Assembly (NCBI RefSeq): GCF_002288225.1
Contig: NZ_CP016777.1
Coordinates: 806,001 to 870,000, forward strand
Direction: 5' to 3'
Source of the DNA: Candidatus Planktophila dulcis
Lineage (GTDB): Bacteria > Actinomycetota > Actinomycetes > Nanopelagicales > Nanopelagicaceae
DNA length: 64,000 nt
Numbering within the stretch: the first letter of the stretch is position 1; the number at the start of each line of letters is the position of its first letter. The position numbers and the translations under genes are program-made. Positions 29,629 through 37,482 of the stretch are shown one piece after another. The notes under the pieces are model-generated. The model made no database searches, was not told where the DNA came from, and worked only from the letters and a program-made list of their open reading frames with translations.

Positions 29629-30366
29629 TTAAATGGGCTGTTGTTGAGAAAGTATTTCAAAAGCAGTGCGTGCAGCTGATTGTTCAGCCTCTCGCTTGCT
29701 CTTTCCAAGGCCTTGCGCGATTGCTTCTCCTGTAACCATTGCAACTGCCGTAAAACTTTTATCATGATCTGGACCTGTCTCAGTCACCAGATATTCAGGT
29801 GAGCCCTTACCAAGGGAGGCAAGTAATTCTTGAAGAGCTGTCTTTCCATCAAGGCCAGCGCCCTTTGCCATGGCACTTTCGAGAGTATCTGCAATTAATC
29901 GCTTCACTACTTCGGTGCATTGCGTAAAGCCACAGCCGAGATAGATAGCGCCAATGAGCGCCTCTAAAGCATCTGCAAGGAGTGAATTCTTATCGCGACC
30001 GTTGGTGACTTCTTCACCTTTTCCAAGGCGAATGTATGTGCCCAAATCAAGGGTGCGAGCGATATCTGCGAGCGCACGCATATTGACAATGCCTGAACGC
30101 AGTGGAGAGAGACGACTTTCATCGAGATCGGGATACTTTAAGTAAAGCTCTTCGGTAACAATCAGACCTAATACAGAGTCACCGAGAAATTCAAGACGTT
30201 CATTGGTAGTTGTAATACCGGTTTCATAGGCGAAAGAGCGGTGGGTAAAAGCTAACTCGAGCAGTTCAGGAGAAAGTTCAACACCTAATTGCTCAAGAAG
30301 TTTTGAGAACAGATCAGACCTCGAGAACCTGACGGCGGTTATATGTTCCGCATGTAGGGCATGCAA
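29629..30366 (-). CDS. rnc: Ribonuclease III (start uncertain)
   Basis: Double-strand-specific endonuclease for rRNA and mRNA processing. The catalytic domain shows LELAFTHRSF and the signature NERLEFLGDSVLGLI, and the C-terminal dsRNA-binding domain starts near DGKTALQELLASLG. The only ATG/GTG/TTG start that keeps the domain intact is the ATG at 30366, which overlaps rpmF by 53 bp and lacks a ribosome site. A CTG at 30312, one nt after the rpmF stop and 6 nt after GAGG, has better context and would give 227 residues. Operon rpmF-rnc-smc-ftsY. Confidence 0.92.
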   Translation of the reverse strand: MHALHAEHITAVRFSRSDLFSKLLEQLGVELSPELLELAFTHRSFAYETGITTTNERLEFLGDSVLGLIVTEELYLKYPDLDESRLSPLRSGIVNMRALADIARTLDLGTYIRLGKGEEVTNGRDKNSLLADALEALIGAIYLGCGFTQCTEVVKRLIADTLESAMAKGAGLDGKTALQELLASLGKGSPEYLVTETGPDHDKSFTAVAMVTGEAIAQGLGKSKREAEQSAARTAFEILSQQQPI

Positions 30367-30487
30367 CGTGGTTGAGCTTTGGCTGCTGGCACTGCTGGCA
30401 GGTTGAGATCGCCGCTGCAGTTGTCTTCCACATGCTTCGACGTGAACGTGTCTTCGAACGAGACATCTTTCGCTTTGGTACTGGCAC
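30314..30487 (-). CDS. rpmF: 50S ribosomal protein L32
   Basis: Short gene of 57 residues. It starts with GTG at 30487, with AGGA 8 nt upstream, and reads (M)PVPKRKMSRSKTRSRRSMW, the L32 opening. It then has a four-cysteine zinc ribbon: CQQC and CPTC, CxxC pairs spaced by 11 residues. It ends RRQVLEV-stop at 30314. L32 directly before rnc is standard in actinobacteria. The zinc-binding (C+) form is present. Confidence 0.93.
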   Translation of the reverse strand: MPVPKRKMSRSKTRSRRSMWKTTAAAISTCQQCQQPKLNHVACPTCGTYNRRQVLEV

Positions 30488-30568
30488 GGTAATCGTCCTT
30501 AATCTTGGAGCTACAAATCTAAATTTGCTGCTGGTGTTGCGATGGGGGTAAGTATCGCTTATTTCTGG

Positions 30569-31138
30569 TTAATTGCCAAAATCGAGCTTTTCAAGGCCAG
30601 ACCAACGGGCATCGACGACCTCATGGGCATGGCCCTCGGGAAGCTTCTCCCACTTCTCCCCGCAGTCAGGGCATAGTCCAAGGCACTCCTCTGAGCAGAG
30701 CGGATTGACCGGCAAGGCCAAGATGATGGCATCGATAATCGGAATCTCAAGGTTCATCACATCGCCCTCCATCTGAAGTTCATCCTCCATATCGAGATCA
30801 ACATCATCTTCTTCACGTCGCTTCTTGCGTCCCTTTTCATTGGTCGGCTCATAGCGATAGAGCTCTTGAATCTTACGTTCGACTACCTGCTCAACTGGAT
30901 CTAAACAACGGATGCATTCACCGATAGCAACTGCATAGATATCTGCGCTCAATAAGACGCCTTCTGTCACAGATTCAAGGCGCACATCTACTTCAATGAC
31001 ATCGCCTTCAGGAACAGCAATGAGCGGAACGCCAATACGGGCGTTGGATTCAATATCAAGCTGATACTCCTTCATCTCCCCTGTGCGACGCGGGAGTTCG
31101 TGAGTATTCAGTAGGAAAGGGTTGGCAGATTTAGTCAT
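30569..31138 (-). CDS. YceD/DUF177 family protein
   Basis: 189 residues from the ATG at 31138, which overlaps the stop of the upstream gene by 8 bp. The frame stays open to 31198, but the family start is MTKSANPFLLNTHELPRRTG. The C-terminal CSEECLGLCPDCG is the cysteine-rich end typical of DUF177. YceD-like proteins precede rpmF in most bacteria and are implicated in 23S rRNA or L32 biogenesis. A KKRREEDDVDLDMEDE charged stretch sits in the middle. Confidence 0.88.
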   Translation of the reverse strand: MTKSANPFLLNTHELPRRTGEMKEYQLDIESNARIGVPLIAVPEGDVIEVDVRLESVTEGVLLSADIYAVAIGECIRCLDPVEQVVERKIQELYRYEPTNEKGRKKRREEDDVDLDMEDELQMEGDVMNLEIPIIDAIILALPVNPLCSEECLGLCPDCGEKWEKLPEGHAHEVVDARWSGLEKLDFGN

Positions 31139-31619
31139 CAGCATTGAGCTGCGAAAGTACATCTTTATCGTCAGCGCCTTCAAGTCGTTCGCGGCCACGT
31201 GCCACAGCTTCCATCGTCTTATTAAGAATTACTTCTAGTGTGGCAAGGCGACCATCGATATAGGCCTCAACCTCGCGGCGCTCATCTTCGGCAACATCGC
31301 GAGCTTCATCCAAGATGCGCTGAGCTTCATCGCGAGCTGCCTGAACGATTGATGTCTGCTCCACCATTCGTGAAACATCTTCACGCGCTGTGGCAATCAT
31401 CGACTCAGCGCTGGTGCGCCCCTCTTCAATGATCTGATCACGCTTGGCAATGATGTCCTCTGCGCCAGATAAATCTGCTGGAAGGAATTCACGGGCACCT
31501 TCAAGAATTTCAAGCATCTCACCGCGGTGCACAACGCAGGATGCAGAAAGTGGAACACCGCGAGCTTCTTCAACGATGGCGATTGCTGTGTTCAGTTTCT
31601 CAATTGAATCCATTGTCAT
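31131..31619 (-). CDS. DivIVA-like coiled-coil protein (SepIVA-like)
   Basis: 162 residues, mostly charged coiled coil (EDIIAKRDQIIEEGRTSAESMIATAREDVSRMVEQ...). The N-terminal MDSIEKLNTAIAIVEEARGVPLSASCVVHRGEMLEILEGARE and the location between coaD and the DUF177/rpmF/rnc genes match mycobacterial SepIVA (Rv2927c), which organises septum and polar wall growth. It is shorter than the mycobacterial protein. The ATG overlaps the coaD stop by 4 bp. An F-type ATPase b-subunit is an alternative reading of the coiled coil, but the context argues against it. Confidence 0.75.
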   Translation of the reverse strand: MTMDSIEKLNTAIAIVEEARGVPLSASCVVHRGEMLEILEGAREFLPADLSGAEDIIAKRDQIIEEGRTSAESMIATAREDVSRMVEQTSIVQAARDEAQRILDEARDVAEDERREVEAYIDGRLATLEVILNKTMEAVARGRERLEGADDKDVLSQLNADD

Positions 31620-32098
31620 TTCTTTACTCCTGCTCGTGCTTTCAGTGCTGCATTGACATTTGCTGGAACCATCGAAGAGACATCGCCACCGTAGTGGGCA
31701 AGTTCCTTCACAATGGATGAAGATAAGAATGAATGTGTGGGCGATGTAGCCATAAACATGGTCTCAACACCAGATGCTTGGATATGCACCTGAGCCATCT
31801 GAAGTTCGTAATCAAAGTCAGTGACTGCGCGAAGCCCCTTCACGATTGCCTGCACGCCGTTCTTCTTGCAATACTCAACAAGAAGTCCGCTTCCTGTATC
31901 GACTGAGACATTAGGAAACTTCTTCACATTTTCAGCAATCAAAGCCATGCGCTCCTCTACTGAGAAGAGCCCTGACTTATTGCGATTGACGAATACTGCA
32001 ACGATTACCTCATCAAATTGGTTGCTGGCGCGCTCAATAATGTCCAAGTGGCCAAATGTGATGGGATCAAAGGATCCTGGGCACACAGCGCGTTTCAT
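31616..32098 (-). CDS. coaD: Phosphopantetheine adenylyltransferase
   Basis: Penultimate step of coenzyme A synthesis: 4'-phosphopantetheine plus ATP to dephospho-CoA. 160 residues, hexameric family. The nucleotidyltransferase motif TFGHLDIIERA (T/HxGH) is at residues 15-25 and SFLSSSIVKELA carries the second ATP-binding motif. TAGCGT lies 7 nt before the ATG with no Shine-Dalgarno sequence. rsmD precedes it in the same direction. Confidence 0.95.
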   Translation of the reverse strand: MKRAVCPGSFDPITFGHLDIIERASNQFDEVIVAVFVNRNKSGLFSVEERMALIAENVKKFPNVSVDTGSGLLVEYCKKNGVQAIVKGLRAVTDFDYELQMAQVHIQASGVETMFMATSPTHSFLSSSIVKELAHYGGDVSSMVPANVNAALKARAGVKK

Positions 32099-32105
32099 GG
32101 TGCAA

Positions 32106-32111
32106 ACGCTA
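32106..32111 (-). promoter_or_regulatory. -10 element TAGCGT of coaD, leaderless
   Basis: Minus strand TAGCGT-TTGCACC-ATG, 7-nt gap, in the 29-bp spacer after rsmD. Confidence 0.4.
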
Positions 32112-32127
32112 GCAATGATTCCAGCGG

Positions 32128-32715
32128 TTATCCATTCTCACCCTCTATTGCGCGTGGAACACCATAAAAGATTGTCGCTTGGCCGTAATTCTTTTCGCGC
32201 AATGGCTCAAGGCCATCGGGCCATGAAATCTCTTTCACTCGTGAATTTCGTTCGATTGCAATGAGTGCTTGTGGGTGGATGAAATTGCCATCTCGCAATT
32301 GAATGAGCGTTTCAATCACATCAAGGTCATCAACTTCATACGGTGGATCGATATAGATGAAGTGATAGGGCTGCGCAGCCTTATCTTGCAAGAATCGGTG
32401 AACACTCATTGCATATAAGTGAAAAGTTCCAGGGCATTGCGCACTCTTTAAGTTTTCGAAATTACTGGTAATCGCCTTTGCAGCCGCATCATCTTTCTCA
32501 ACTGCGTGCACGAGGGCAGCACCACGTGAGAGGGCTTCGAGTGCAATAGCTCCCGTACCGGCATAGAGATCGAGAATATGAAGTCCGTCGAATTCACCAA
32601 ATTCTGATGCAAGAGTAGAGAAGAGAGCCTCACGAGCGCGATCTGAGGTAGGGCGAGTTGATGAGGCAACAGCATCGATGGTGCGACCTTTTGCAAGCCC
32701 GGCAATGATTCGCAT
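32128..32715 (-). CDS. rsmD: 16S rRNA (guanine-966-N2)-methyltransferase
   Basis: SAM-dependent methyltransferase of 195 residues acting on assembled small subunits. MRIIAGLAKGRTIDAV and RPTSDRAREALFSTL open the protein, LDLYAGTGAIALEALSRGA is the SAM-binding loop and YIDPPYEVDD is the catalytic N-methyltransferase motif (DPPY). It follows recG after 2 bp and precedes coaD. Confidence 0.93.
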   Translation of the reverse strand: MRIIAGLAKGRTIDAVASSTRPTSDRAREALFSTLASEFGEFDGLHILDLYAGTGAIALEALSRGAALVHAVEKDDAAAKAITSNFENLKSAQCPGTFHLYAMSVHRFLQDKAAQPYHFIYIDPPYEVDDLDVIETLIQLRDGNFIHPQALIAIERNSRVKEISWPDGLEPLREKNYGQATIFYGVPRAIEGENG

Positions 32716-32717
32716 TC

Positions 32718-34883
32718 TTATGCCTTATCTATATATTCGGATGCAGCATCAGCTTGAATCTGTGCAAGCTCTGCAGCAAGAAGTGGATACCCGGAAATTC
32801 CAGATTCGATAATTGTAGATGCATCATCACGTGCTTGTTCAATCATCGATTCATCTCTCAATACTCGAAGAAGACGCAGATGAGAGCGAGATCCTGATTG
32901 GCTCGCTCCCAAAACATCGCCTTCTCGACGTTGTTCAAGATCAATACGAGAGAGTTCAAAACCATCAACAGTTCCAGCAACTGCATCTAGTCGCATCCGT
33001 GCAGGACTTTCTGGCTCTGCATTAGTCACAAGCAGACACAATCCAGGTGAAGTTCCTCGCCCCACACGTCCGCGCAACTGATGAAGCTGAGAAACACCGA
33101 ATCGATCAGCATCCATAATCACCATCACTGTGGCATTAGGAACGTCCACACCAACTTCAATGACAGTGGTTGATACCAAAACATCTATTTCTTTATTGGT
33201 AAAGGCCTGCATTGTTGAATCTTTCAGCTCTGCACTCTGGCGTCCATGCAGTGGCGCCACTTTCACTGCCTTCAGCGCTCCCCCGGATAGCAGGGGCCCA
33301 AGCTCTTCTACCGATGCAATCTCTGTTGAACTCTCGCCCATCAAGAAATCCATATCGCTATCTTCTGAAGTTCCTGCAGCAATTCGAGGAGCGACGATGT
33401 ATGCCTGATGCCCTTGCGAAACTTCTTCGGTTATCCGCTCCCATGCACGTTCAAGAAATCCTGGCTTTTCTAAGACAGGAATGACATGAGTTGTGATGGG
33501 CTGGCGACCCAAAGGCAGTTCGCGCAACGTTGAAACATCAAGATCGCCAAAGACAGTCATCGCAACTGTTCGTGGAATAGGTGTTGCAGTCATCACCAGA
33601 AGATGTGGTGGAATTGTCGCTTTACTCTTGAGTGCATCACGTTGTTCAACTCCAAAGCGATGTTGTTCATCGACAACAATCAAACCTAAATCCTTAAAGG
33701 CCACACTCTCGCCAAGGAGCGCATGCGTTCCAATCACAATACCTGCAGCTCCTGATGCTGCAAGTGCTAGGGCATCTTTGCGCGCAGCAGCGTTCTGGGA
33801 TCCCGTAATGAGAGTTACCTGTGTTGCTAATTCAGATCCACCCAGCATTCCACCTTGAGCAAGTGGACCAAGTAACTTCTGCATGGTGCGCAGATGCTGC
33901 GCTGCAAGAACTTCAGTCGGTGCAAGAAGGGCTGCCTGTCCCCCGTTATCAATGACAGTCAACATCGCACGCAGTGCAACCACTGTCTTACCAGAGCCAA
34001 CTTCGCCTTGTAGCAAGCGATGCATCGGATGTGGTTGGGCCAGATCATGTGCGATCTCTTGCGCCACAGTGTTCTGACCTGCCGTGAGCTGGAATGGAAG
34101 TTGTGCATCAAATGCATCTAGTAACCCACCAAGGTGGGCAGGCCGTGCAACAGCATCGAGATTTTTCAACTCTTTTCTGCGAGAGAGCAGAAGTAGTTGG
34201 AGCATAAATGCTTCATCGAAGGTCAGGCGCTGACGTGCTTTCTCGGCGCTATCGAGATCTGCAGGGTTATGTAGCTGCACGAGAGCTTGGTGCAGAGTGG
34301 GATAGCCATACTTCTCTCGCACAGATTCAGGAAGATAGTCAGGAACTTCATCGAGTGCACCGATTGCAAGTTCAATGCACTGTGCAATCTTCCACGAAGG
34401 CAACTTCGCGCTTGCCGGATACATCGGTAAGTACTTGCCAGCAAAGCCCTCCACCGCAGCATCAACATCATTGCCATCGGGAATGAGTTCGTAATCAGGA
34501 TGTGCCAATTGCCGTTTGCCGTTAAAGACTCCCACTTTTCCCGCAAAGAGGGCTTGCTTTCCCACCTTTAAATCTTTCTCGCGCCATGCCTGGTTAAAGA
34601 AGGTGAGTGAAAGTTTTGCAGAGCCATCGGTCACAATGACTTCAAGAATATTTCCTTTACGCGCATGCAAGCGTCTACTGGTTGCGCTGAAAACCTCAGC
34701 AAGAATGGTGACTTCATCGCCCTCATTGAGTTCTGCGATATCAGAGAGCTCACCGCGCACGAGATAGCGGCGGGGGTAGTGATGAAGTAAATCCCCTACG
34801 GTCACATATCCAAATAAGTCGCGAAGGACTTTAGTAGTGCGATCGCCCACGACACTGACAAGTTTGGAGTCGAGGGTGGCCAT
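32718..34883 (-). CDS. recG: ATP-dependent DNA helicase RecG
   Basis: Branch-migrating helicase that regresses stalled replication forks and processes Holliday junctions. 721 residues: an N-terminal wedge OB-fold (about 60-150), then helicase motifs GEVGSGKTVVALRAML (I), DEQHRFGVEQR (II, DEQH), MTATPIPRT (III), VSTTVIEVGVDVPNA (V) and QLRGRVGRG (VI), then the TRG region. The start is just after a divergent spacer shared with rpmB. No ribosome site or TANNNT box is obvious before it. Confidence 0.96.
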   Translation of the reverse strand: MATLDSKLVSVVGDRTTKVLRDLFGYVTVGDLLHHYPRRYLVRGELSDIAELNEGDEVTILAEVFSATSRRLHARKGNILEVIVTDGSAKLSLTFFNQAWREKDLKVGKQALFAGKVGVFNGKRQLAHPDYELIPDGNDVDAAVEGFAGKYLPMYPASAKLPSWKIAQCIELAIGALDEVPDYLPESVREKYGYPTLHQALVQLHNPADLDSAEKARQRLTFDEAFMLQLLLLSRRKELKNLDAVARPAHLGGLLDAFDAQLPFQLTAGQNTVAQEIAHDLAQPHPMHRLLQGEVGSGKTVVALRAMLTVIDNGGQAALLAPTEVLAAQHLRTMQKLLGPLAQGGMLGGSELATQVTLITGSQNAAARKDALALAASGAAGIVIGTHALLGESVAFKDLGLIVVDEQHRFGVEQRDALKSKATIPPHLLVMTATPIPRTVAMTVFGDLDVSTLRELPLGRQPITTHVIPVLEKPGFLERAWERITEEVSQGHQAYIVAPRIAAGTSEDSDMDFLMGESSTEIASVEELGPLLSGGALKAVKVAPLHGRQSAELKDSTMQAFTNKEIDVLVSTTVIEVGVDVPNATVMVIMDADRFGVSQLHQLRGRVGRGTSPGLCLLVTNAEPESPARMRLDAVAGTVDGFELSRIDLEQRREGDVLGASQSGSRSHLRLLRVLRDESMIEQARDDASTIIESGISGYPLLAAELAQIQADAASEYIDKA

Positions 34884-34982
34884 GGCGTTATTCTCTCGTT
34901 ACTAGCGCCTACTCGCCCTTCTTTATGCACGGATTTTGGCGGATTCGCCCTACCCCGCCCCCTCTTGCTACCCTTACGCCCT

Positions 34983-35021
34983 GTTCCTCACAGGAACGAG
35001 AATTCTTTAGATCTAAGGAAT
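34983..35021 (+). promoter_or_regulatory. Two-hairpin leader upstream of rpmB
   Basis: GTTCCT-CAC-AGGAAC (34983-34997) is a perfect 6-bp hairpin. Immediately after it, a 20-bp near-palindrome at 35002-35021 is centred on AGATCT with one pair that becomes a G-U wobble in RNA. The ribosome site AGAAGGAG (about 35031-35038) follows. Placement suits an autoregulatory ribosomal-protein leader; the ligand is unknown. Confidence 0.45.
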
Positions 35022-35045
35022 TTGTAATCTAGAAGGAGTACCAAC

Positions 35046-35231
35046 ATGGCATCTTCATGCGACATCTGTGGCAAAGGCCCAAGCTTTGGCAATAACGTTT
35101 CACACTCACAGGTGAAGACACGTCGTCGTTGGAATCCAAATATCCAGCGCGTTAAGACAATCGTTGCAGGCGCATCAAAGCGTCAGAACGTATGTACTTC
35201 ATGCCTTAAGGCTGGCAAAGTAACTCGATAA
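35046..35231 (+). CDS. rpmB: 50S ribosomal protein L28
   Basis: 61 residues, complete. Two CxxC pairs (C5/C8 in CDIC and C50/C53 in CTSC) make this the zinc-binding (C+) form. An AGAAGGAG ribosome site is well placed before the ATG. The upstream leader has two hairpins and downstream there is a strong intrinsic terminator inside the convergent thiL gene, so this is a single-gene unit. Confidence 0.96.
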   Translation: MASSCDICGKGPSFGNNVSHSQVKTRRRWNPNIQRVKTIVAGASKRQNVCTSCLKAGKVTR

Positions 35232-35240
35232 CTCTTTTTC

Positions 35241-36155
35241 TTACTGAAAGTGGCTCCAGGAGACTGGGGCCTTTTTCCTTTCTACACCAGAAACTCCTAC
35301 GCCTGCGAGCACCGAACCAATACGGATTCCAGGCAGATTAACGCCCGTTGCAAGCAGAACATGATCTTCTCCCCCAGCAAGAATCCACTGAAACACATCA
35401 ACCTTCAGTTCATCAGCAAGGCTAGATAGCTCTGCAAATTCACTTGCTTGGGAAATCAGGGATTGATCCAGCGCGAGTTGCACGCCAGATGCTTCTGCAA
35501 TCTGCTCAGCTTGAATAAGCACTGAATCACTGACATCAGCCATCGCAGTTGCCTTGCTGAAATCACATGTGTAATCCAGGGTAGGTGCAGAAAATTCTGA
35601 GAGTGCTCTTTCAGCAATGGAGCTATTGATTGAAACTTCGCGTGTGAGTAATTCAAGTCCAGCAGCTGACCATCCTGTTAATGAGGAGAGATAGAGGCCA
35701 TCTCCCACCTGTGCACCACTTCGCAGAATTGGCGATTGCGCACTTCCCACAGCAGTCATCGAAATAACAATCTTCGGACCACGTGCAATATCTCCACCCA
35801 CAATGAGCGCACCCGCTGAATCTGCCTCATGTTTCATTCCACGCGCAAGGTTTTCAATCCATTGCATCGTCTCATTGCCAGTCAGTGCAACCGATGCGGT
35901 GAGGAAGTCACACTTTCCACCCATCGAGAGGATGTCAGCAACGTTGGCTGCCGTAATTTTGCGCCCGATATCAAATGCTGAAGACCATTCCAGCTTGAAG
36001 TGCACATCCTCAACGGCCATATCTGAGGTGAGAATCGATTGAGATTGCGTTGCAACTACCGCTGCATCATCACCAATACCAACTTTCAGGCGAGGATCAG
36101 CGGTTGCGAATATCTTCTGCAGCGCAGTGACAACTTCGCGCTCAATTAAACCCAT
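35241..36155 (-). CDS. thiL: Thiamine-monophosphate kinase
   Basis: Phosphorylates thiamine phosphate to thiamine diphosphate, the cofactor of Dxs encoded at 4417. 304 residues from the ATG at 36155, which has TAGTCT 7 nt upstream; an in-frame GTG lies 6 nt before it. GIGDDAAVV and SDMAVEDVHFKLEW are the magnesium and ATP motifs, GGDIARGPKIVISMTAVG follows, and DVSDSVLIQAEQIAEAS and GGEDHVLLAT are C-terminal signatures. The 3' end carries the rpmB terminator on the other strand. Confidence 0.93.
   Translation of the reverse strand: MGLIEREVVTALQKIFATADPRLKVGIGDDAAVVATQSQSILTSDMAVEDVHFKLEWSSAFDIGRKITAANVADILSMGGKCDFLTASVALTGNETMQWIENLARGMKHEADSAGALIVGGDIARGPKIVISMTAVGSAQSPILRSGAQVGDGLYLSSLTGWSAAGLELLTREVSINSSIAERALSEFSAPTLDYTCDFSKATAMADVSDSVLIQAEQIAEASGVQLALDQSLISQASEFAELSSLADELKVDVFQWILAGGEDHVLLATGVNLPGIRIGSVLAGVGVSGVERKKAPVSWSHFQ
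35252..35276 (+). terminator. Intrinsic terminator of rpmB, inside thiL
   Basis: GGCTCCAG (35252-35259), GAGA tetraloop (35260-35263), CTGGGGCC (35264-35271): an 8-bp stem with one G-U pair and a GNRA loop, followed by TTTTT (35272-35276). It lies within the last codons of thiL on the opposite strand. Confidence 0.85.
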
Positions 36156-36162
36156 AGCCACA

Positions 36163-36168
36163 AGACTA
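36163..36168 (-). promoter_or_regulatory. -10 element TAGTCT of thiL, leaderless
   Basis: Minus strand TAGTCT-TGTGGCT-ATG (36155), 7-nt gap. It supports the ATG over the GTG 6 nt upstream. Confidence 0.4.
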
Positions 36169-36208
36169 GGTCATGAGATAGCGTTAGGTCGAAGCGAAAG
36201 GAACCCAC

Positions 36209-36442
36209 ATGTCAGTACACGCTTACATCTTGATTCAAACAGAAGTCGGCAAGGCATCATCGGTTGCGACTGCAATTAGATCGATCCCTGGAGTCTCACT
36301 GGCTGAAGGAGTTACTGGTCCTTACGATGTCATCATGCGCGCTGAGGCACCATCAATGGAAGAGTTCGGTCACACAATCCTGACAAAGGTGCAAGCAGTG
36401 CCAGGAATTACTCGCACCTTGACCTGCCCCGTAACTAATTAA
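36209..36442 (+). CDS. Lrp/AsnC ligand-binding-domain protein (stand-alone RAM)
   Basis: 77 residues that make up one RAM domain: MSVHAYILIQTEVGKASSVATAIRSIPGV..TGPYDVIMRAEAPSMEEFG..VQAVPGITRTLTC. There is no DNA-binding helix-turn-helix. Stand-alone RAM proteins can bind amino acids and modulate full-length Lrp regulators or enzymes; the role here is unknown. AAAGGA lies 6 nt before the ATG. The gene overlaps the 3' end of ddl by 4 bp, tail to tail. Confidence 0.85.
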   Translation: MSVHAYILIQTEVGKASSVATAIRSIPGVSLAEGVTGPYDVIMRAEAPSMEEFGHTILTKVQAVPGITRTLTCPVTN

Positions 36443-37482
36443 CGCGCTAACGCACTCTGCAATAGGTGCGTTATTACTTCTGTATAGCCAATACCGCTTG
36501 CAGCCCACATCTTTGGATAAGCCGAAGTTCTCGTAAAACCTGGCATGGTGTTGATCTCATTGATAATGATTTCTCCACCCGGCGTTACAAAGAAGTCCAC
36601 ACGCGCTAAGCCCTTTGCTCCTATCGATTTAAATGCAATGAGTGCAAGCTTCTGAATCTTTTCAATAATCTCTGCACTAAATGGTGCAGGGATATCTATC
36701 CGGGTTGCACCATCGAGATATTTAGCTTGATAGTCGTAGAACTCATATACAGGATCAATCCACACTTTTCCAGGAGTAGATGCCTGCGCACTGCCATCAA
36801 TTTCTAGAACGGCACATTCAACCTCTGCCCCATCAATGGCGCTTTCAATCAATACTTTAGAATCAAAAGAGAGCGCCTCTTCCATTGCAGATGCAAAGGC
36901 AGCTAACTCTTTAACTTTGACAGTTCCCCGACTGGAACCACCACGGGATGCCTTTACAAATACTGGCATGCCAAGTGGCTTAATTGATTGCATGATTGCC
37001 TCAGGATTGCGCTTCCACTCAACTTCGGTGACGGTAACACTTGGAGCAATAGCAATACCTGCTGATGAAAAGAATTTCTTAGCATCTGACTTATCCATCG
37101 CCTGCTCAGATGCGACAGCTCCGCTTCCAACATAGGCAATACCGAGCTGATCAAGATCGCTTTGCAGCTGCCCATCTTCTCCATAAGTGCCGTGCAGAAC
37201 AGGAAAAATCACATCAACTGCAAGCAAGGCGCCGCCAACGCTCATCCCATTTTTTCCTCGAATTACTTCAGGGAAATTCCCGCTCACGGATGGAAGTGTT
37301 CCGTTCTCAAGTGATAACGGATAATCAAGCGGCAGAGACATCCACTTTCCTTGAGGTGTGATGCCAATCAGAAATGGTTCATATTCATTGCGATCTATAG
37401 CTGAGAGAACGCCAGCTGCGGAGAGACAAGAAATCTCGTGCTCGCTACCAGGGCCACCGCATAAAATTGCTACGCGTCTCAT
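36439..37482 (-). CDS. ddl: D-alanine--D-alanine ligase
   Basis: ATP-grasp enzyme that joins two D-alanines for the peptidoglycan stem. 347 residues: RRVAILCGGPGSEHEISCLSA at the N-terminus, LHGTYGEDGQLQ, the ATP-binding FVKASRGGSSRGTVKV and EINTMPGFTRTSAYPKMW at the end. The start overlaps the gpsA stop by 4 bp in the plsC-gpsA-ddl operon, joining phospholipid and wall precursor synthesis. Confidence 0.95.
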   Translation of the reverse strand: MRRVAILCGGPGSEHEISCLSAAGVLSAIDRNEYEPFLIGITPQGKWMSLPLDYPLSLENGTLPSVSGNFPEVIRGKNGMSVGGALLAVDVIFPVLHGTYGEDGQLQSDLDQLGIAYVGSGAVASEQAMDKSDAKKFFSSAGIAIAPSVTVTEVEWKRNPEAIMQSIKPLGMPVFVKASRGGSSRGTVKVKELAAFASAMEEALSFDSKVLIESAIDGAEVECAVLEIDGSAQASTPGKVWIDPVYEFYDYQAKYLDGATRIDIPAPFSAEIIEKIQKLALIAFKSIGAKGLARVDFFVTPGGEIIINEINTMPGFTRTSAYPKMWAASGIGYTEVITHLLQSALAR

